From Stutzerimonas nosocomialis (GTDB lineage Bacteria > Pseudomonadota > Gammaproteobacteria > Pseudomonadales > Pseudomonadaceae), in contig NZ_QLAE01000023.1 in assembly GCF_005876855.1 (NCBI RefSeq), positions 1-64,000 of the forward strand: a DNA stretch of 64,000 nucleotides, given 5' to 3'. The notes under the pieces are model-generated. The model did not search any database. It worked only from the letters and a program-made list of their open reading frames with translations, and was not told where the DNA came from. How positions within the stretch are numbered: the stretch's first letter is position 1; the number at the start of each line of letters is the position of its first letter. Of this stretch, positions 43,293 to 51,520 are shown in pieces. The translations under genes were made by a program, and so were the position numbers.

Positions 43293-43745
43293 CTACGGCT
43301 CGGGCCTGAGCATCACGTAGGCTTCGCCGCCGTTGCGGTCGTGGGTGAAGATGAACGTCTGGTCGCCGACGCTGACCTTCACCGGCACCTGGCGGCCGGG
43401 CGGGGTTCCGGTGACCTCGGCGATCATCGCCAGGAACCGCCGCGTGAGCTGATCATCCGCCTGGCTGGGCGTGGTCACCGCGCATTCGCTGTTGTCCTTG
43501 ACCTGCACGCCCATGGATTTGTCGGCCGTCATGCCCAGCCTGACGAAGCCCATGTCGGTGAGCCCGATGCCGAGCTGGCGGGCCGCCGCCGAAGCGCCGG
43601 CGAAGCTTGGCGCGGTTTCCAGACAGATGCTGCGAAAGGCGGCGATGGCGGGGTCGGGCGCGGGGTGCGAGGGATCGTTGCCGGGCGGGGTGGCGCTGCA
43701 GGCCGACAGCGCGAGCAGCAGGGGCGCAAGGCGCAATGGGGTCAT
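43293..43745 (-). CDS. Putative lipoprotein
   Basis: A 150-residue protein starting at 43745. The lipobox is LSAC (MTPLRLAPLLLALSACSATPPG). The mature part has one more cysteine-containing helix (AIAAFRSICLETAPSFAG) and ends in two short strands. No family was recognised. It is convergent with the MFS gene (10 bases apart) and follows the chemoreceptor gene on the same strand by 64 bases. Confidence 0.75.
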   Translation of the reverse strand: MTPLRLAPLLLALSACSATPPGNDPSHPAPDPAIAAFRSICLETAPSFAGASAAARQLGIGLTDMGFVRLGMTADKSMGVQVKDNSECAVTTPSQADDQLTRRFLAMIAEVTGTPPGRQVPVKVSVGDQTFIFTHDRNGGEAYVMLRPEP

Positions 43746-43809
43746 CGAGGCTTCCTCGTTTCGGGCGAAGGTGCCCGCAGCCGGAAGGTGTCCGGCTGCG
43801 GGCATCTGC

Positions 43810-45750
43810 TTAGAGCCTGAAACGCGCGACCTGTTGCTGCAGCTCGTTACCCAGGCGTGCCAGCTCGGTGCTCGAGGCGGCGGTCTCCTCGCTTGAGCTG
43901 GCCGACTGCTCGGCCACTTCGCGCACGTTGACCACGCTGCGGTTGATCTCGTCGGCGACGCTGCTCTGCTGCTCGGCAGCCGCGGCGATCTGCAGATTCA
44001 TGTTCTGGATCTGCGAGACGGTCTGGGTGATGGTGGCCAGGGCGAGGCCTGCTTCGCGGGTCAGGTCGACGGTCGAGGCGGTCAGCGAGCGGCTGTCGTG
44101 CATCGTCGCCATGGCCTGCTGCGCGCCTTGTTGCAGCCCGGCGATCAGGGCCTCGATTTCGGAGGTCGACTGCTGCGTGCGCTTGGCCAGGCCGCGCACC
44201 TCGTCGGCCACCACCGCGAAACCACGCCCGGCTTCGCCGGCCCGGGCTGCCTCGATGGCGGCGTTGAGCGCCAGCAGGTTGGTCTGCTCGGCGACCGACT
44301 TGATCACGTCCAGCACGCTGCCGATCCGCTCGCTTTCGGCCTTGAGCCGTTCCATGGCCTCGGCCGAACGCTCGACGCCCCGGGCCAGCTGCTCGATCCC
44401 GTCGATCGCGGTGCTGACCACCTTGTCACCCTGCTTGGCCTGCTGGTCGGCCAGACGCGCGGCCTGGGACGCCTCTTCGGCGTTGCGCGCGACTTCCTGC
44501 ACCGTGGCGACCATTTCCTGCATGGCGGTGGCCACCTGGTCGGTCTCCACCTTCTGGCTGTTGACGCCGGCGCTGGTCTGCTCGGTGATGGTCGACAGGG
44601 ATTCGGCCGAGTGGGTGATCCGCGATACGCCGCTGCCGATGCGGCCCACCAGGTCCCGCAGGCTGCCGGCCATTTCCGCCATCGCGTTCTGCAACTGCCC
44701 GAGTTCGTCGCGGCGTCCGGTGGTCGCCTGGGCGCTGAGGTCTCCCTGGGCGATGCGGCCGGCGAGGCCGAGCGTGTGGCGCAGCGGGCGGATGACCTGG
44801 CTGCCGATGGCCAATGCCGCCAGCAAGCCGAGCACCAGGGCGGCGGCGGCCACCAGGACGACCTGCCGGATCGCCTGCCGGGTGGCCTCGGCCAGAGCGG
44901 CCTGGCGATCGTCCAGCAGGGCCTTGGCGTTCGTGCGCAGCGAGTCGGCCAGTTTTACCAGGCCCGCGTCCACGTCTCGTCCGCTGGAAAGGCTCTCGCC
45001 AAAGGCGCCGACCGAGGCCTGGTAGGTGCGCAGGGCTTCGAGGGTGCTGGCAAGGTCGGCGGCGACCGGCGCCGGGAGCCGGTTGCGGCTGGCCTCGGCC
45101 GCCTTGAACAGCTGGTCCAGCGCGTCGCTGGCCAGCTGCTGCGATTGCGGCGTCTGCTGGAAGATGAAGCCGCGCACCAGGTAGCGGATGTTGAGCACCT
45201 GCTTGTTCAGCGCCTCGGTCTCGCGTACCTGATCGATCAGGCCGGACGCGTAGGGATCGTTCCTGAGGCTCGTGTACAGGCGCTCCTGCAGGGCGTTGAA
45301 GCCGGCCAGGGTCTGCTCGGCGCTCTTGACCAACACGCCACGGATCTGTTCGCGGCCGGTGCGGATCTCGACCATCCGCTGCAGGGCGTTGCGATAGGCC
45401 GGGATGGTGTTCTGCAACTCGCGGGCGATGGCCAGGCTGCTCGGCGAATCGAGCGTGCCCACGAAGGACTCGAGCCGCGCCTGCATCTCCTCGGTCAGCT
45501 CGATGACCTTTTCGGCATGCGCCTTTTCACCGGCGATGCCGAACAGGATGCGCTCGCTGCGGGCCTGCAGGACCAGTTGTTGCAGCTCCTCGACCATCAG
45601 CAGGTTTCGATTGCCTTCGGCAACCTGGTCGAGACTTCGCACGCTGAGCGCGGCCACCAGGCACGTCAGGAGCAGCACCAGGCCGAAGCCCACGATGAGC
45701 TTGTTGGCAACCGACAGATCAGCCAGCCGCTTTTCACTCCATTGATACAT
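43810..45750 (-). CDS. Methyl-accepting chemotaxis protein, HBM-like sensor domain
   Basis: A 646-residue chemoreceptor starting [17 protein letters not shown] at 45750 behind GGGGAACAAG. TM1 is about 17-38. The all-helical periplasmic region of about 265 residues (to TM2 near 305-330) has the length and helical content of a helical bimodular (HBM) domain, as in the organic-acid receptors of pseudomonads. A HAMP domain and the long signalling coiled coil follow. Its conserved tip is [38 protein letters not shown] in part. No CheR-binding pentapeptide is at the C-terminus. A perfect Anr box lies 134 bases upstream, so expression may rise under low oxygen. Confidence 0.94.
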   Translation of the reverse strand: MYQWSEKRLADLSVANKLIVGFGLVLLLTCLVAALSVRSLDQVAEGNRNLLMVEELQQLVLQARSERILFGIAGEKAHAEKVIELTEEMQARLESFVGTLDSPSSLAIARELQNTIPAYRNALQRMVEIRTGREQIRGVLVKSAEQTLAGFNALQERLYTSLRNDPYASGLIDQVRETEALNKQVLNIRYLVRGFIFQQTPQSQQLASDALDQLFKAAEASRNRLPAPVAADLASTLEALRTYQASVGAFGESLSSGRDVDAGLVKLADSLRTNAKALLDDRQAALAEATRQAIRQVVLVAAAALVLGLLAALAIGSQVIRPLRHTLGLAGRIAQGDLSAQATTGRRDELGQLQNAMAEMAGSLRDLVGRIGSGVSRITHSAESLSTITEQTSAGVNSQKVETDQVATAMQEMVATVQEVARNAEEASQAARLADQQAKQGDKVVSTAIDGIEQLARGVERSAEAMERLKAESERIGSVLDVIKSVAEQTNLLALNAAIEAARAGEAGRGFAVVADEVRGLAKRTQQSTSEIEALIAGLQQGAQQAMATMHDSRSLTASTVDLTREAGLALATITQTVSQIQNMNLQIAAAAEQQSSVADEINRSVVNVREVAEQSASSSEETAASSTELARLGNELQQQVARFRL

Positions 45751-45883
45751 CTTGTTCCCCAGTTCGTTTAGGCCTGTCCGGCAGGACACCGGATTTGTGG
45801 AATCAGGCCTTCGGCCAGATCCTCGACAGCTTTAATGGCATTTTGACGCCATTGAGACGTCGTCGAGAAAATCGCAGCGGCGC

Positions 45884-45897
45884 TTGATCCAGATCAA
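45884..45897 (-). promoter_or_regulatory. Perfect Anr/FNR box upstream of the chemoreceptor
   Basis: TTGATCCAGATCAA matches the consensus TTGAT-N4-ATCAA exactly. It lies 134 bases before the chemoreceptor ATG. The only other nearby gene (mdaB, ending at 46031) is transcribed toward it, so the chemoreceptor is the sole likely target. Confidence 0.75.
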
Positions 45898-45975
45898 CGT
45901 TCTGCGTGCCGGTCGGGAGGAGCGGGGCGGCATGGCTTGTGTCTGGATGGGGAAGCAGGACGCGTTGGCCTGGCG

Positions 45976-46000
45976 CCTGTGCTCCGTTGCGGAGCACAGG
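45976..46000 (-). terminator. Hairpin after mdaB
   Basis: CCTGTGCTCCG (45976-45986) and CGGAGCACAGG (45990-46000) form a perfect 11-bp stem with loop TTG, 30 bases past the mdaB stop. A further palindrome CGACAC-GT-GTGTCG lies at 46004-46017. No T run follows on the minus strand. Confidence 0.5.
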
Positions 46001-46030
46001 GCGCGACACGTGTGTCGCCAGGGTGCGCGA

Positions 46031-46618
46031 TCAGCCGCGAGGGCCGAAGACCTCGCGCAGGTGCGCCTTGTAGGCCGCGATGTCGCCTTCGATGTCCGGG
46101 GCCTTGATCACGTCGGTGGCGAGGAAGGTCGGCAGGGCCTGCAGGCCCAGGAATTCCTGGGACTTATGGAAGGGGAAGTAGACGGCATCGACGCCGCGCC
46201 CTTCGAAGAAGTTGCCCGGCTCGTCGAACGCGGCCTGGGGAGCGTTCCAGGTCAGCGAGAGCATGTAGCGGCGACCCTGCAGCAGTCCGCCGCTGCCGTA
46301 GTGGCGGCTCGGATCGTTGCGGCTGCGGCCGTCGCTGGCGTAGAGCGTGCCGTGGCCGGCGGTGAAGACTTCGTCGATGTACTTCTTGATGATCCAGGGC
46401 GCGCCCATCCACCAGCCGGGCATCTGGTAGACGATCACGTCGGCCCAGACGAACTTGGCCACCTCGGCCTCGATGTCGTAGCCGGCGTCGACCTGGGTCT
46501 CCTGAACCTCGTGGCCCAGCTCGGCGAGTTCGCCGCGCGCGAGGTCATGCAGGGTGTGGTTGTAGCGCCCCGCCGAATGGGCGAATTCCTTGGCGCCGTT
46601 GATCAGCAGAATCTTCAT
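46031..46618 (-). CDS. mdaB: NAD(P)H:quinone reductase MdaB-like flavodoxin-fold protein
   Basis: A 195-residue flavoprotein of the MdaB family, reducing quinones by two electrons to limit redox cycling. The family start MKILLINGAKEFAHSAGRYNHTLHDLA carries the flavin phosphate loop. Further features are VWADVIVYQMPGWWMGAPWIIKKYIDEVFTAGHG (flavin-binding) and YMLSLTWNAPQAAFD. Start at 46618. It is divergent from the acetyltransferase gene at 46782. Confidence 0.9.
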   Translation of the reverse strand: MKILLINGAKEFAHSAGRYNHTLHDLARGELAELGHEVQETQVDAGYDIEAEVAKFVWADVIVYQMPGWWMGAPWIIKKYIDEVFTAGHGTLYASDGRSRNDPSRHYGSGGLLQGRRYMLSLTWNAPQAAFDEPGNFFEGRGVDAVYFPFHKSQEFLGLQALPTFLATDVIKAPDIEGDIAAYKAHLREVFGPRG

Positions 46619-46781
46619 GAAACCTCCAGAACGAGCCATGCGCCTGAACAGGCGCTATAAAAAGTGGAGGGATTATCTCCGGCAGGACTGTTGCGATTAA
46701 GACGCAGCACTGAAATTGACCGTTGCCTGCAGCGCAAGGATGTCCGGGCAGCGACACGCTGATCCACTCATCGGAGGGGCC

Positions 46782-47339
46782 ATGACCCTGAGCGAGAAAC
46801 AGAAAATGCTGGCCGGCGAGCTCTACCGGGCCGGGGATGCGGAAATACAGGCCGACCAGGCGGCGGCCAAGGCCTGGATGGTGCGCTACAACGCCGCCCT
46901 CGCGGCGGAGCCTGCCGAGCGCCGCACGCTGCTGGAGCAACGGCTCGGTTCGGTCGGGCGCGGCGCGGTGATCCGGCCGCCGTTCCATTGCGACTACGGC
47001 TACAACATCCACCTCGAAGACGGCGTGTTCCTGAACTTCAACTGCGTCATTCTCGACGTGGTCGAGGTGCATATCGGCGCCGACACCCAGATCGGCCCGG
47101 CGGTGCAGATCTACACCGCCGACCATCCGCGCGATGCCGAGCAGCGGCGCGCCGGGCTGGAGTTCGGCCGGCCGGTGCGCATTGGTCGCAATGTCTGGAT
47201 CGGCGGTGGGGCGATCATCCTTCCCGGCGTCCGGATCGGCGACGATGCGGTGATCGGGGCGGGCAGCGTGGTGACCCGCGACGTGCCGGCCGGCGCCACC
47301 GTGATGGGCAATCCCGCCCGGCTGCGCGCGGGCGCTTGA
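46782..47339 (+). CDS. Sugar O-acetyltransferase (maltose/galactoside type)
   Basis: A 185-residue hexapeptide-repeat acetyltransferase. It begins MTLSEKQKMLAGELYRAGDAEI, the Mac domain, then a left-handed beta-helix with GYNIHLEDGVFLNFNCVILD, TADHPRDAEQRRAGLEFGRPV (catalytic His in TADHP) and IGRNVWIGGGAIILPGV. Start ATG 46782 follows CGGAGGGGCC. It acetylates sugars with acetyl-CoA, probably as a detoxification step; the substrate is not known. Confidence 0.92.
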   Translation: MTLSEKQKMLAGELYRAGDAEIQADQAAAKAWMVRYNAALAAEPAERRTLLEQRLGSVGRGAVIRPPFHCDYGYNIHLEDGVFLNFNCVILDVVEVHIGADTQIGPAVQIYTADHPRDAEQRRAGLEFGRPVRIGRNVWIGGGAIILPGVRIGDDAVIGAGSVVTRDVPAGATVMGNPARLRAGA

Positions 47340-47445
47340 GTCACTGCCCGGGCGTCTTGTCGGCGGATTTATGCGAGCGTTTGGCTGCTGCGCCGGTCAC
47401 ACAGGCATGGCGCCTGGCTCGGCGCCCGCAACCCAAGGAGCGCGC

Positions 47446-47889
47446 ATGTCCCATTTCACCAAGCACACCACGGCGACCCTCATTCCCTGCCTGCGCTACC
47501 GCGATGTCGGCGCAGCGCTCGACTGGCTGGAGCGCGCCTTCGGTTTCGACCAGCAGCATGTGGTCGAGGACGAGCAGGTCGGCATCATTCATGCGCAGGT
47601 CTCGTTCGGCAACGGCATGCTGATGATCGGCCCGGTGGCGGACAACGAATATGGCCGTCAGTTGCGACAGCCCGACGAGGTGGGCGCCGCCACCCAGGGC
47701 ATCTACGTCATCGTCAACAGCGCCGATGCGCTCTATGCCCAGGCCAAGGCGGCCGGCGCCGAGATCGTCGTGGACCTCAAGGACCAGGACTACGGCGGCC
47801 GCGGCTTCAGCTGCCGGGACCTGGAGGGCCATCTGTGGAGCTTCGGCACCTATGACCCCTGGCAGGAAGACGTCGGGGAGGACGCCTGA
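47446..47889 (+). CDS. VOC (glyoxalase-like) family protein
   Basis: A 147-residue protein of the vicinal oxygen chelate fold, of the PhnB-like group: TATLIPCLRYRDVGAALDWLERAFGF, then SFGNGMLMIGP and YGGRGFSCRDLEGHLWSFGTY. Start ATG 47446 is behind AAGGAGCGCGC. Its stop overlaps the ATG of the aldo/keto reductase (TGATG, 47887-47891), so the two are co-translated. Specific reaction unknown. Confidence 0.9.
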   Translation: MSHFTKHTTATLIPCLRYRDVGAALDWLERAFGFDQQHVVEDEQVGIIHAQVSFGNGMLMIGPVADNEYGRQLRQPDEVGAATQGIYVIVNSADALYAQAKAAGAEIVVDLKDQDYGGRGFSCRDLEGHLWSFGTYDPWQEDVGEDA

Positions 47890-48716
47890 TGTGCACGCTG
47901 GAACTGGCCGACGGGACCTGTGTGCCGGTGATCGGCCAGGGCACCTGGCATATGGGCGAGCGCGCCGGCGAGCGTGACCGTGAGGTGGCGGCGCTGCGCC
48001 TGGGCATCGAGCTGGGCATGACCCTGATCGACACCGCCGAGATGTACGGCGAAGGCGGCGCCGAGCGCGTGGTCGGCGAGGCGATCGCCGGACGTCGCGA
48101 GCGGGTGTTCCTGGTCAGCAAGGTGTACCCGCACAACGCCAGCCGCGACGGCGTCGTCGAGGCCTGCGAACGCAGCCTGCAGCGCTTGGGCTGCGATTAC
48201 CTCGATCTGTACCTGCTGCACTGGCGCGGCCGCTACCCGCTGGCCGAGACGGTGGAAGGCTTCGAACGGTTGAAGGCCGCCGGCAAGATCCGGCGCTGGG
48301 GCGTCTCCAATCTGGACCTGGAGGACATGCTCGATCTGCCCCGGGTAGAGCGTTGTGCGACCAACCAGGTGCTCTACAACCCGGCCGAGCGCGGTATCGA
48401 GTTCGACCTGTTGCCCTGGTGCCAGCAGCGGCGGATTCCGGTGATGGCCTACTGTCCGGTCGGCCAGGGCGGCGCGCTGCTGCGTCATCCGGCGTTGCTC
48501 GAGGTGGCGCGTCGGCAGGGTGTGGGGCCTGCGGCGGTGGCCCTGGCCTGGGTGCTGCGCCAGCCTGGCGTGATCGCCATTCCCAAGGCGGTGACGCCCG
48601 AGCATCTGCGCGCCAATGCGGCGGCGGCCGCGCTGCAGCTGAGCGAGGAAGAACTGGCGATCATCGACGATGCCTTCGAGCCGCCCACCCGCAAGCAGTC
48701 GCTGAACATGGTCTGA
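47889..48716 (+). CDS. Aldo/keto reductase
   Basis: A 275-residue NADPH-dependent oxidoreductase with the (alpha/beta)8 barrel. Motifs include VIGQGTWHMGE, LIDTAEMYGEGGAERVVGEAI (catalytic Asp and Tyr), FLVSKVYPHNA (catalytic Lys), LLHWRGRYPL (catalytic His) and IPKAVTPEHLRAN (cofactor binding). It is translationally coupled to the VOC gene and 107 bases upstream of the SDR gene; the three may handle reactive carbonyls together, which is inference. Confidence 0.93.
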   Translation: MCTLELADGTCVPVIGQGTWHMGERAGERDREVAALRLGIELGMTLIDTAEMYGEGGAERVVGEAIAGRRERVFLVSKVYPHNASRDGVVEACERSLQRLGCDYLDLYLLHWRGRYPLAETVEGFERLKAAGKIRRWGVSNLDLEDMLDLPRVERCATNQVLYNPAERGIEFDLLPWCQQRRIPVMAYCPVGQGGALLRHPALLEVARRQGVGPAAVALAWVLRQPGVIAIPKAVTPEHLRANAAAAALQLSEEELAIIDDAFEPPTRKQSLNMV

Positions 48717-48822
48717 CTGGCGCCGGGCGGGGTTCGATCGTCCGGGGTACCGGACGGTCGGACGGAATGTTTGCCGTGCCGGGGCTGTCAGCTGAACAGA
48801 CGGCAACGGAACCGGAGGAACG

Positions 48823-49797
48823 ATGAGCCTGCGAAATCTCCTTGGCGCGGTGGTGGTGATCACCGGCGCCTCCAGTGGAATCGGACGCGCCGCGGCCCAG
48901 TGCTTCGCCCGTCACGGCGCGCGGCTGGTGCTGGCCGCGCGCGACGAGCAAGCCCTTAACGACGCCGTGGGCGAATGCGAGCGGCTCGGCGCCGAGGCGA
49001 TCGCCGTGCCCACCGACGTCACGTCCAGCGATTCGATGGAGGCGCTCGGCAGCGCCGCCGCGGCGTTCGGGCAGGGCCGCATCGATGTCTGGGTGAACAA
49101 TGCCGGTGTCGGTGCGGTCGGCGCGTTCGACGAGACGCCCCTCGATGCCCACGAACAGGTGGTGCAGACCGACCTGCTCGGTTACCTGCGCGGTGCCCAC
49201 GTGGTGCTGCCGTATTTCAAGCAGCAGAACTCCGGGGTGCTGATCAATACGCTGTCGGTGGGCAGCTGGGTGGCGCAGCCTTACGCGGTGGCCTACTCGG
49301 CGGCCAAGTACGGCCTGCGCGGCTTCTCCGAGGCCCTGCGCGGGGAGCTGGCGAAGTGGCCCGACATCCACGTGTGCGATGTGTATCCGGCGGTGGTCGA
49401 CACGCCCGGCTTCCGCGACGGCGGCAACTATGCCGGACGTTCGCTGCAGCCGCCGCCACCCTTGTACGACCCACGGCGCGTCGCGGCGGCGATGGTCGAG
49501 CTGGCGATGCGTCCGCGCCGCACCACCACGGTGGGGGCTACGGCCACGCTGTTGCGGCTGGCGCATTTCGTTACCCCGGGCTTCGACCGCATCAGCGGCC
49601 TGCTGACCGGGATGGCGTTGAACCGCGCCGACCGGCTGCCGACCTCGTCGGGCAACCTGTTCCATCCGCCCTCGGGGCAGCGCCGGGTCCATGGCGGCTG
49701 GCGAGGCGGCGAAGAGGGCGATCGCAAGATGCTGCTGGCCGGCGGCATCGCGGTGGGCCTGTTCGGGCTGTTCCTCTGCTGCCGGCGCAAGGACTGA
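48823..49797 (+). CDS. SDR family oxidoreductase with C-terminal membrane anchor
   Basis: A 324-residue classical short-chain dehydrogenase. It has the cofactor loop VVITGASSGIGRAAAQCFARHGA, the NNAGVGAVG motif, and Ser and Tyr-x-x-x-Lys in NTLSVGSWVAQPYAVAYSAAKYGLRGFSEALRGEL. The C-terminus ends in a hydrophobic segment, LLAGGIAVGLFGLFLCC followed by RRKD, a probable tail anchor in the inner membrane. Start ATG 48823 is behind GGAGGAACG. Substrate unknown. Confidence 0.92.
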   Translation: MSLRNLLGAVVVITGASSGIGRAAAQCFARHGARLVLAARDEQALNDAVGECERLGAEAIAVPTDVTSSDSMEALGSAAAAFGQGRIDVWVNNAGVGAVGAFDETPLDAHEQVVQTDLLGYLRGAHVVLPYFKQQNSGVLINTLSVGSWVAQPYAVAYSAAKYGLRGFSEALRGELAKWPDIHVCDVYPAVVDTPGFRDGGNYAGRSLQPPPPLYDPRRVAAAMVELAMRPRRTTTVGATATLLRLAHFVTPGFDRISGLLTGMALNRADRLPTSSGNLFHPPSGQRRVHGGWRGGEEGDRKMLLAGGIAVGLFGLFLCCRRKD

Positions 49798-49801
49798 AGG
49801 G

Positions 49802-50731
49802 TTAGCGGCTCGCCTTCGGCGCGGCGCTGACGCCTTCGAGGGTGGCGAAGGAGGTGTCCTTGGCGGTGAGCAGGAAGTCGCGCATGAACGGTGAGTCGAG
49901 CATGTCGGCGCGGATGCCCGCGTAGAGCGTGGCGAACAGGCCCTTCTCGCCGAGCCGCTTGGCGGTCACGTAGCCGCGCGCGCTGTATTCGTGCAGCGCC
50001 CAGTTGGGCAGGCAGCAGACCCCGCGCCCGGAGGCCACCAGTTGCATCATCATCACCGTCAGCTCCGAGGTCCGCACCTGCGCCGGCTCGACGTCGGCCG
50101 GCTCGAGGAAACGGGTGAAGATGTCCAGCCGGTCGCGTTCGACCGGGTAGGTGATGAGGATCTCGCCGGCCAGGTCTTCCGGCCTGACGCAGGGGCGGGT
50201 GGCGAGCGGATGCTGGTTGGCCACCGCCAGCAGCGCTTCGTAGGTGAACAGCGGGACGTAGGTGATGCCGGGCAGCTCGACCGGATCGGAGGTCACCACC
50301 AGGTCCAGATCGCCGCGGGCCAGCGCCGGCAGCGGGGCGAAGGAAAAGCCCGAGGCCAGGTCCAGCTCCACCTCGGGCCAGGCGTCACGGAACTGGTCGA
50401 TGGTCGGCATCAGCCACTGGAAGCAGCTGTGGCATTCGATCGCCATGTGCAGGCGTCCCGCCGTTCCCCCGGCCAGCCGGGCCAGGTCCCGCTCGGCGCC
50501 GCGCAGTTGCGGCAACACCGAATCGGCCAGTTGCAGAAGCCGCAGGCCGGCGCTGGTGAAGCGCACCGGGCGGGTCTTGCGCACGAACAACTGCACCCCG
50601 AGCCGCTCCTCGAGTTCCTTGAACTGGTGGGAAAGCGCTGACTGGGTGAGGTGCAGCCGTTCGGCCGCCTCGACCAGGCTGTCGGTTTCACGCAGGGCGT
50701 GCAGTGTCTTGAGGTGGCGTATTTCCAGCAT
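49802..50731 (-). CDS. metR: LysR-type methionine regulator MetR
   Basis: A 309-residue LysR regulator that activates methionine biosynthesis genes with homocysteine as coactivator. The opening MLEIRHLKTLHALRETDSLVEAAERLHLTQSALSHQFKELEERLG is the family helix-turn-helix region, followed by FVRKTRPVRFTSAG. The central AIECHSCFQWLMPTIDQFR and ELTVMMMQLVASGRGVCCLPNWALHEY are typical of MetR. Two dyads resembling MetR boxes lie just upstream (50764-50775 and 50796-50808), suggesting autoregulation. Confidence 0.92.
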   Translation of the reverse strand: MLEIRHLKTLHALRETDSLVEAAERLHLTQSALSHQFKELEERLGVQLFVRKTRPVRFTSAGLRLLQLADSVLPQLRGAERDLARLAGGTAGRLHMAIECHSCFQWLMPTIDQFRDAWPEVELDLASGFSFAPLPALARGDLDLVVTSDPVELPGITYVPLFTYEALLAVANQHPLATRPCVRPEDLAGEILITYPVERDRLDIFTRFLEPADVEPAQVRTSELTVMMMQLVASGRGVCCLPNWALHEYSARGYVTAKRLGEKGLFATLYAGIRADMLDSPFMRDFLLTAKDTSFATLEGVSAAPKASR

Positions 50732-50763
50732 GGGTGTCTCCGGGCCGTCCTTGAACCGCTAGA

Positions 50764-50808
50764 TGAAACGTTTCAATAGCGCTGATCGCTGTCCATGAAC
50801 CAGGTTCA
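50764..50808 (-). promoter_or_regulatory. Candidate MetR boxes
   Basis: TGAACCAGGTTCA at 50796-50808 fits the MetR consensus TGAA-N5-TTCA exactly. TGAAACGTTTCA at 50764-50775 is a perfect palindrome with four spacer bases instead of five. Both lie 33-77 bases upstream of the metR ATG. Confidence 0.65.
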
Positions 50809-50847
50809 TCGCGAAAGTGTGTCCCAGCCACCCATGACTGTCGAGTC

Positions 50848-51435
50848 TCAAAACAGAACCCGGATGAAAAGAAATAGCAGAATGCCATAAAGGCCCAGCG
50901 CCGCCAGCGTCATGGCCCCGTCGCGCGCCATCAAGCCCAGGCCGAGCAGGGTGAGGATCGCGCCGGCCAGGGAGTTGGCGAAGGGCAGCAGTTCCAGCGG
51001 CGGCATGGTGATCGCGACCAGCACGCAGAGAATGGCGGTCAGGCGCACCGCGATGCCGGTGGTGAGCCACGCCAGGCGCGGCTGCAGAACGCGGTCCACG
51101 TGCTTGGCCAGGCGGTGCAGGAAACCCATCGCCTTGTCGTACTTGCTCCGCGAGGCGCTGCGCTGGAGCAGCCAGCGGGGCAGCCAGAAGTGGTGGCGCC
51201 CGATCAGCAGCTGGGTCGCCACCAGCACGATCATCACCGCGAAGAAGGTGGGTAGACCGGGGATGCCCGAAAGCGGCGAGAGCACCAGCAGCCCCGGCAC
51301 CAATAGCAACACGCCAAAGCTGCGCTGCCCGGTGGCCTCGAGCATGCTGCCGATCGACACCCGGTCCTCGCCGTCGGCGGCGCCGTCCAGTTTCTGCAAT
51401 ACGGATTCGAGGTTCTCGGGCTGCGGTTCGGTCAT
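50848..51435 (-). CDS. ExoD family exopolysaccharide-related membrane protein
   Basis: A 195-residue membrane protein of the ExoD family, with about four or five hydrophobic segments. The signature is SIGSMLEATGQRSFGVLLLVPGLLVLSPLSGIPGLPTFFAVMIVLVATQLLIGRHHFWLPRWL in part, followed by a basic loop. Family members are linked to exopolysaccharide production or alkali tolerance, but the biochemical role is not known. No polysaccharide genes are nearby. Confidence 0.9.
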   Translation of the reverse strand: MTEPQPENLESVLQKLDGAADGEDRVSIGSMLEATGQRSFGVLLLVPGLLVLSPLSGIPGLPTFFAVMIVLVATQLLIGRHHFWLPRWLLQRSASRSKYDKAMGFLHRLAKHVDRVLQPRLAWLTTGIAVRLTAILCVLVAITMPPLELLPFANSLAGAILTLLGLGLMARDGAMTLAALGLYGILLFLFIRVLF

Positions 51436-51520
51436 CGTTCGCTCTTCCGTCGGGGCTCAGGTTAGAAACCCGTCGGGGCGAACAATTCAAACAGAGCGAT
51501 GAGGCGCAGGCGCGCGCGGC

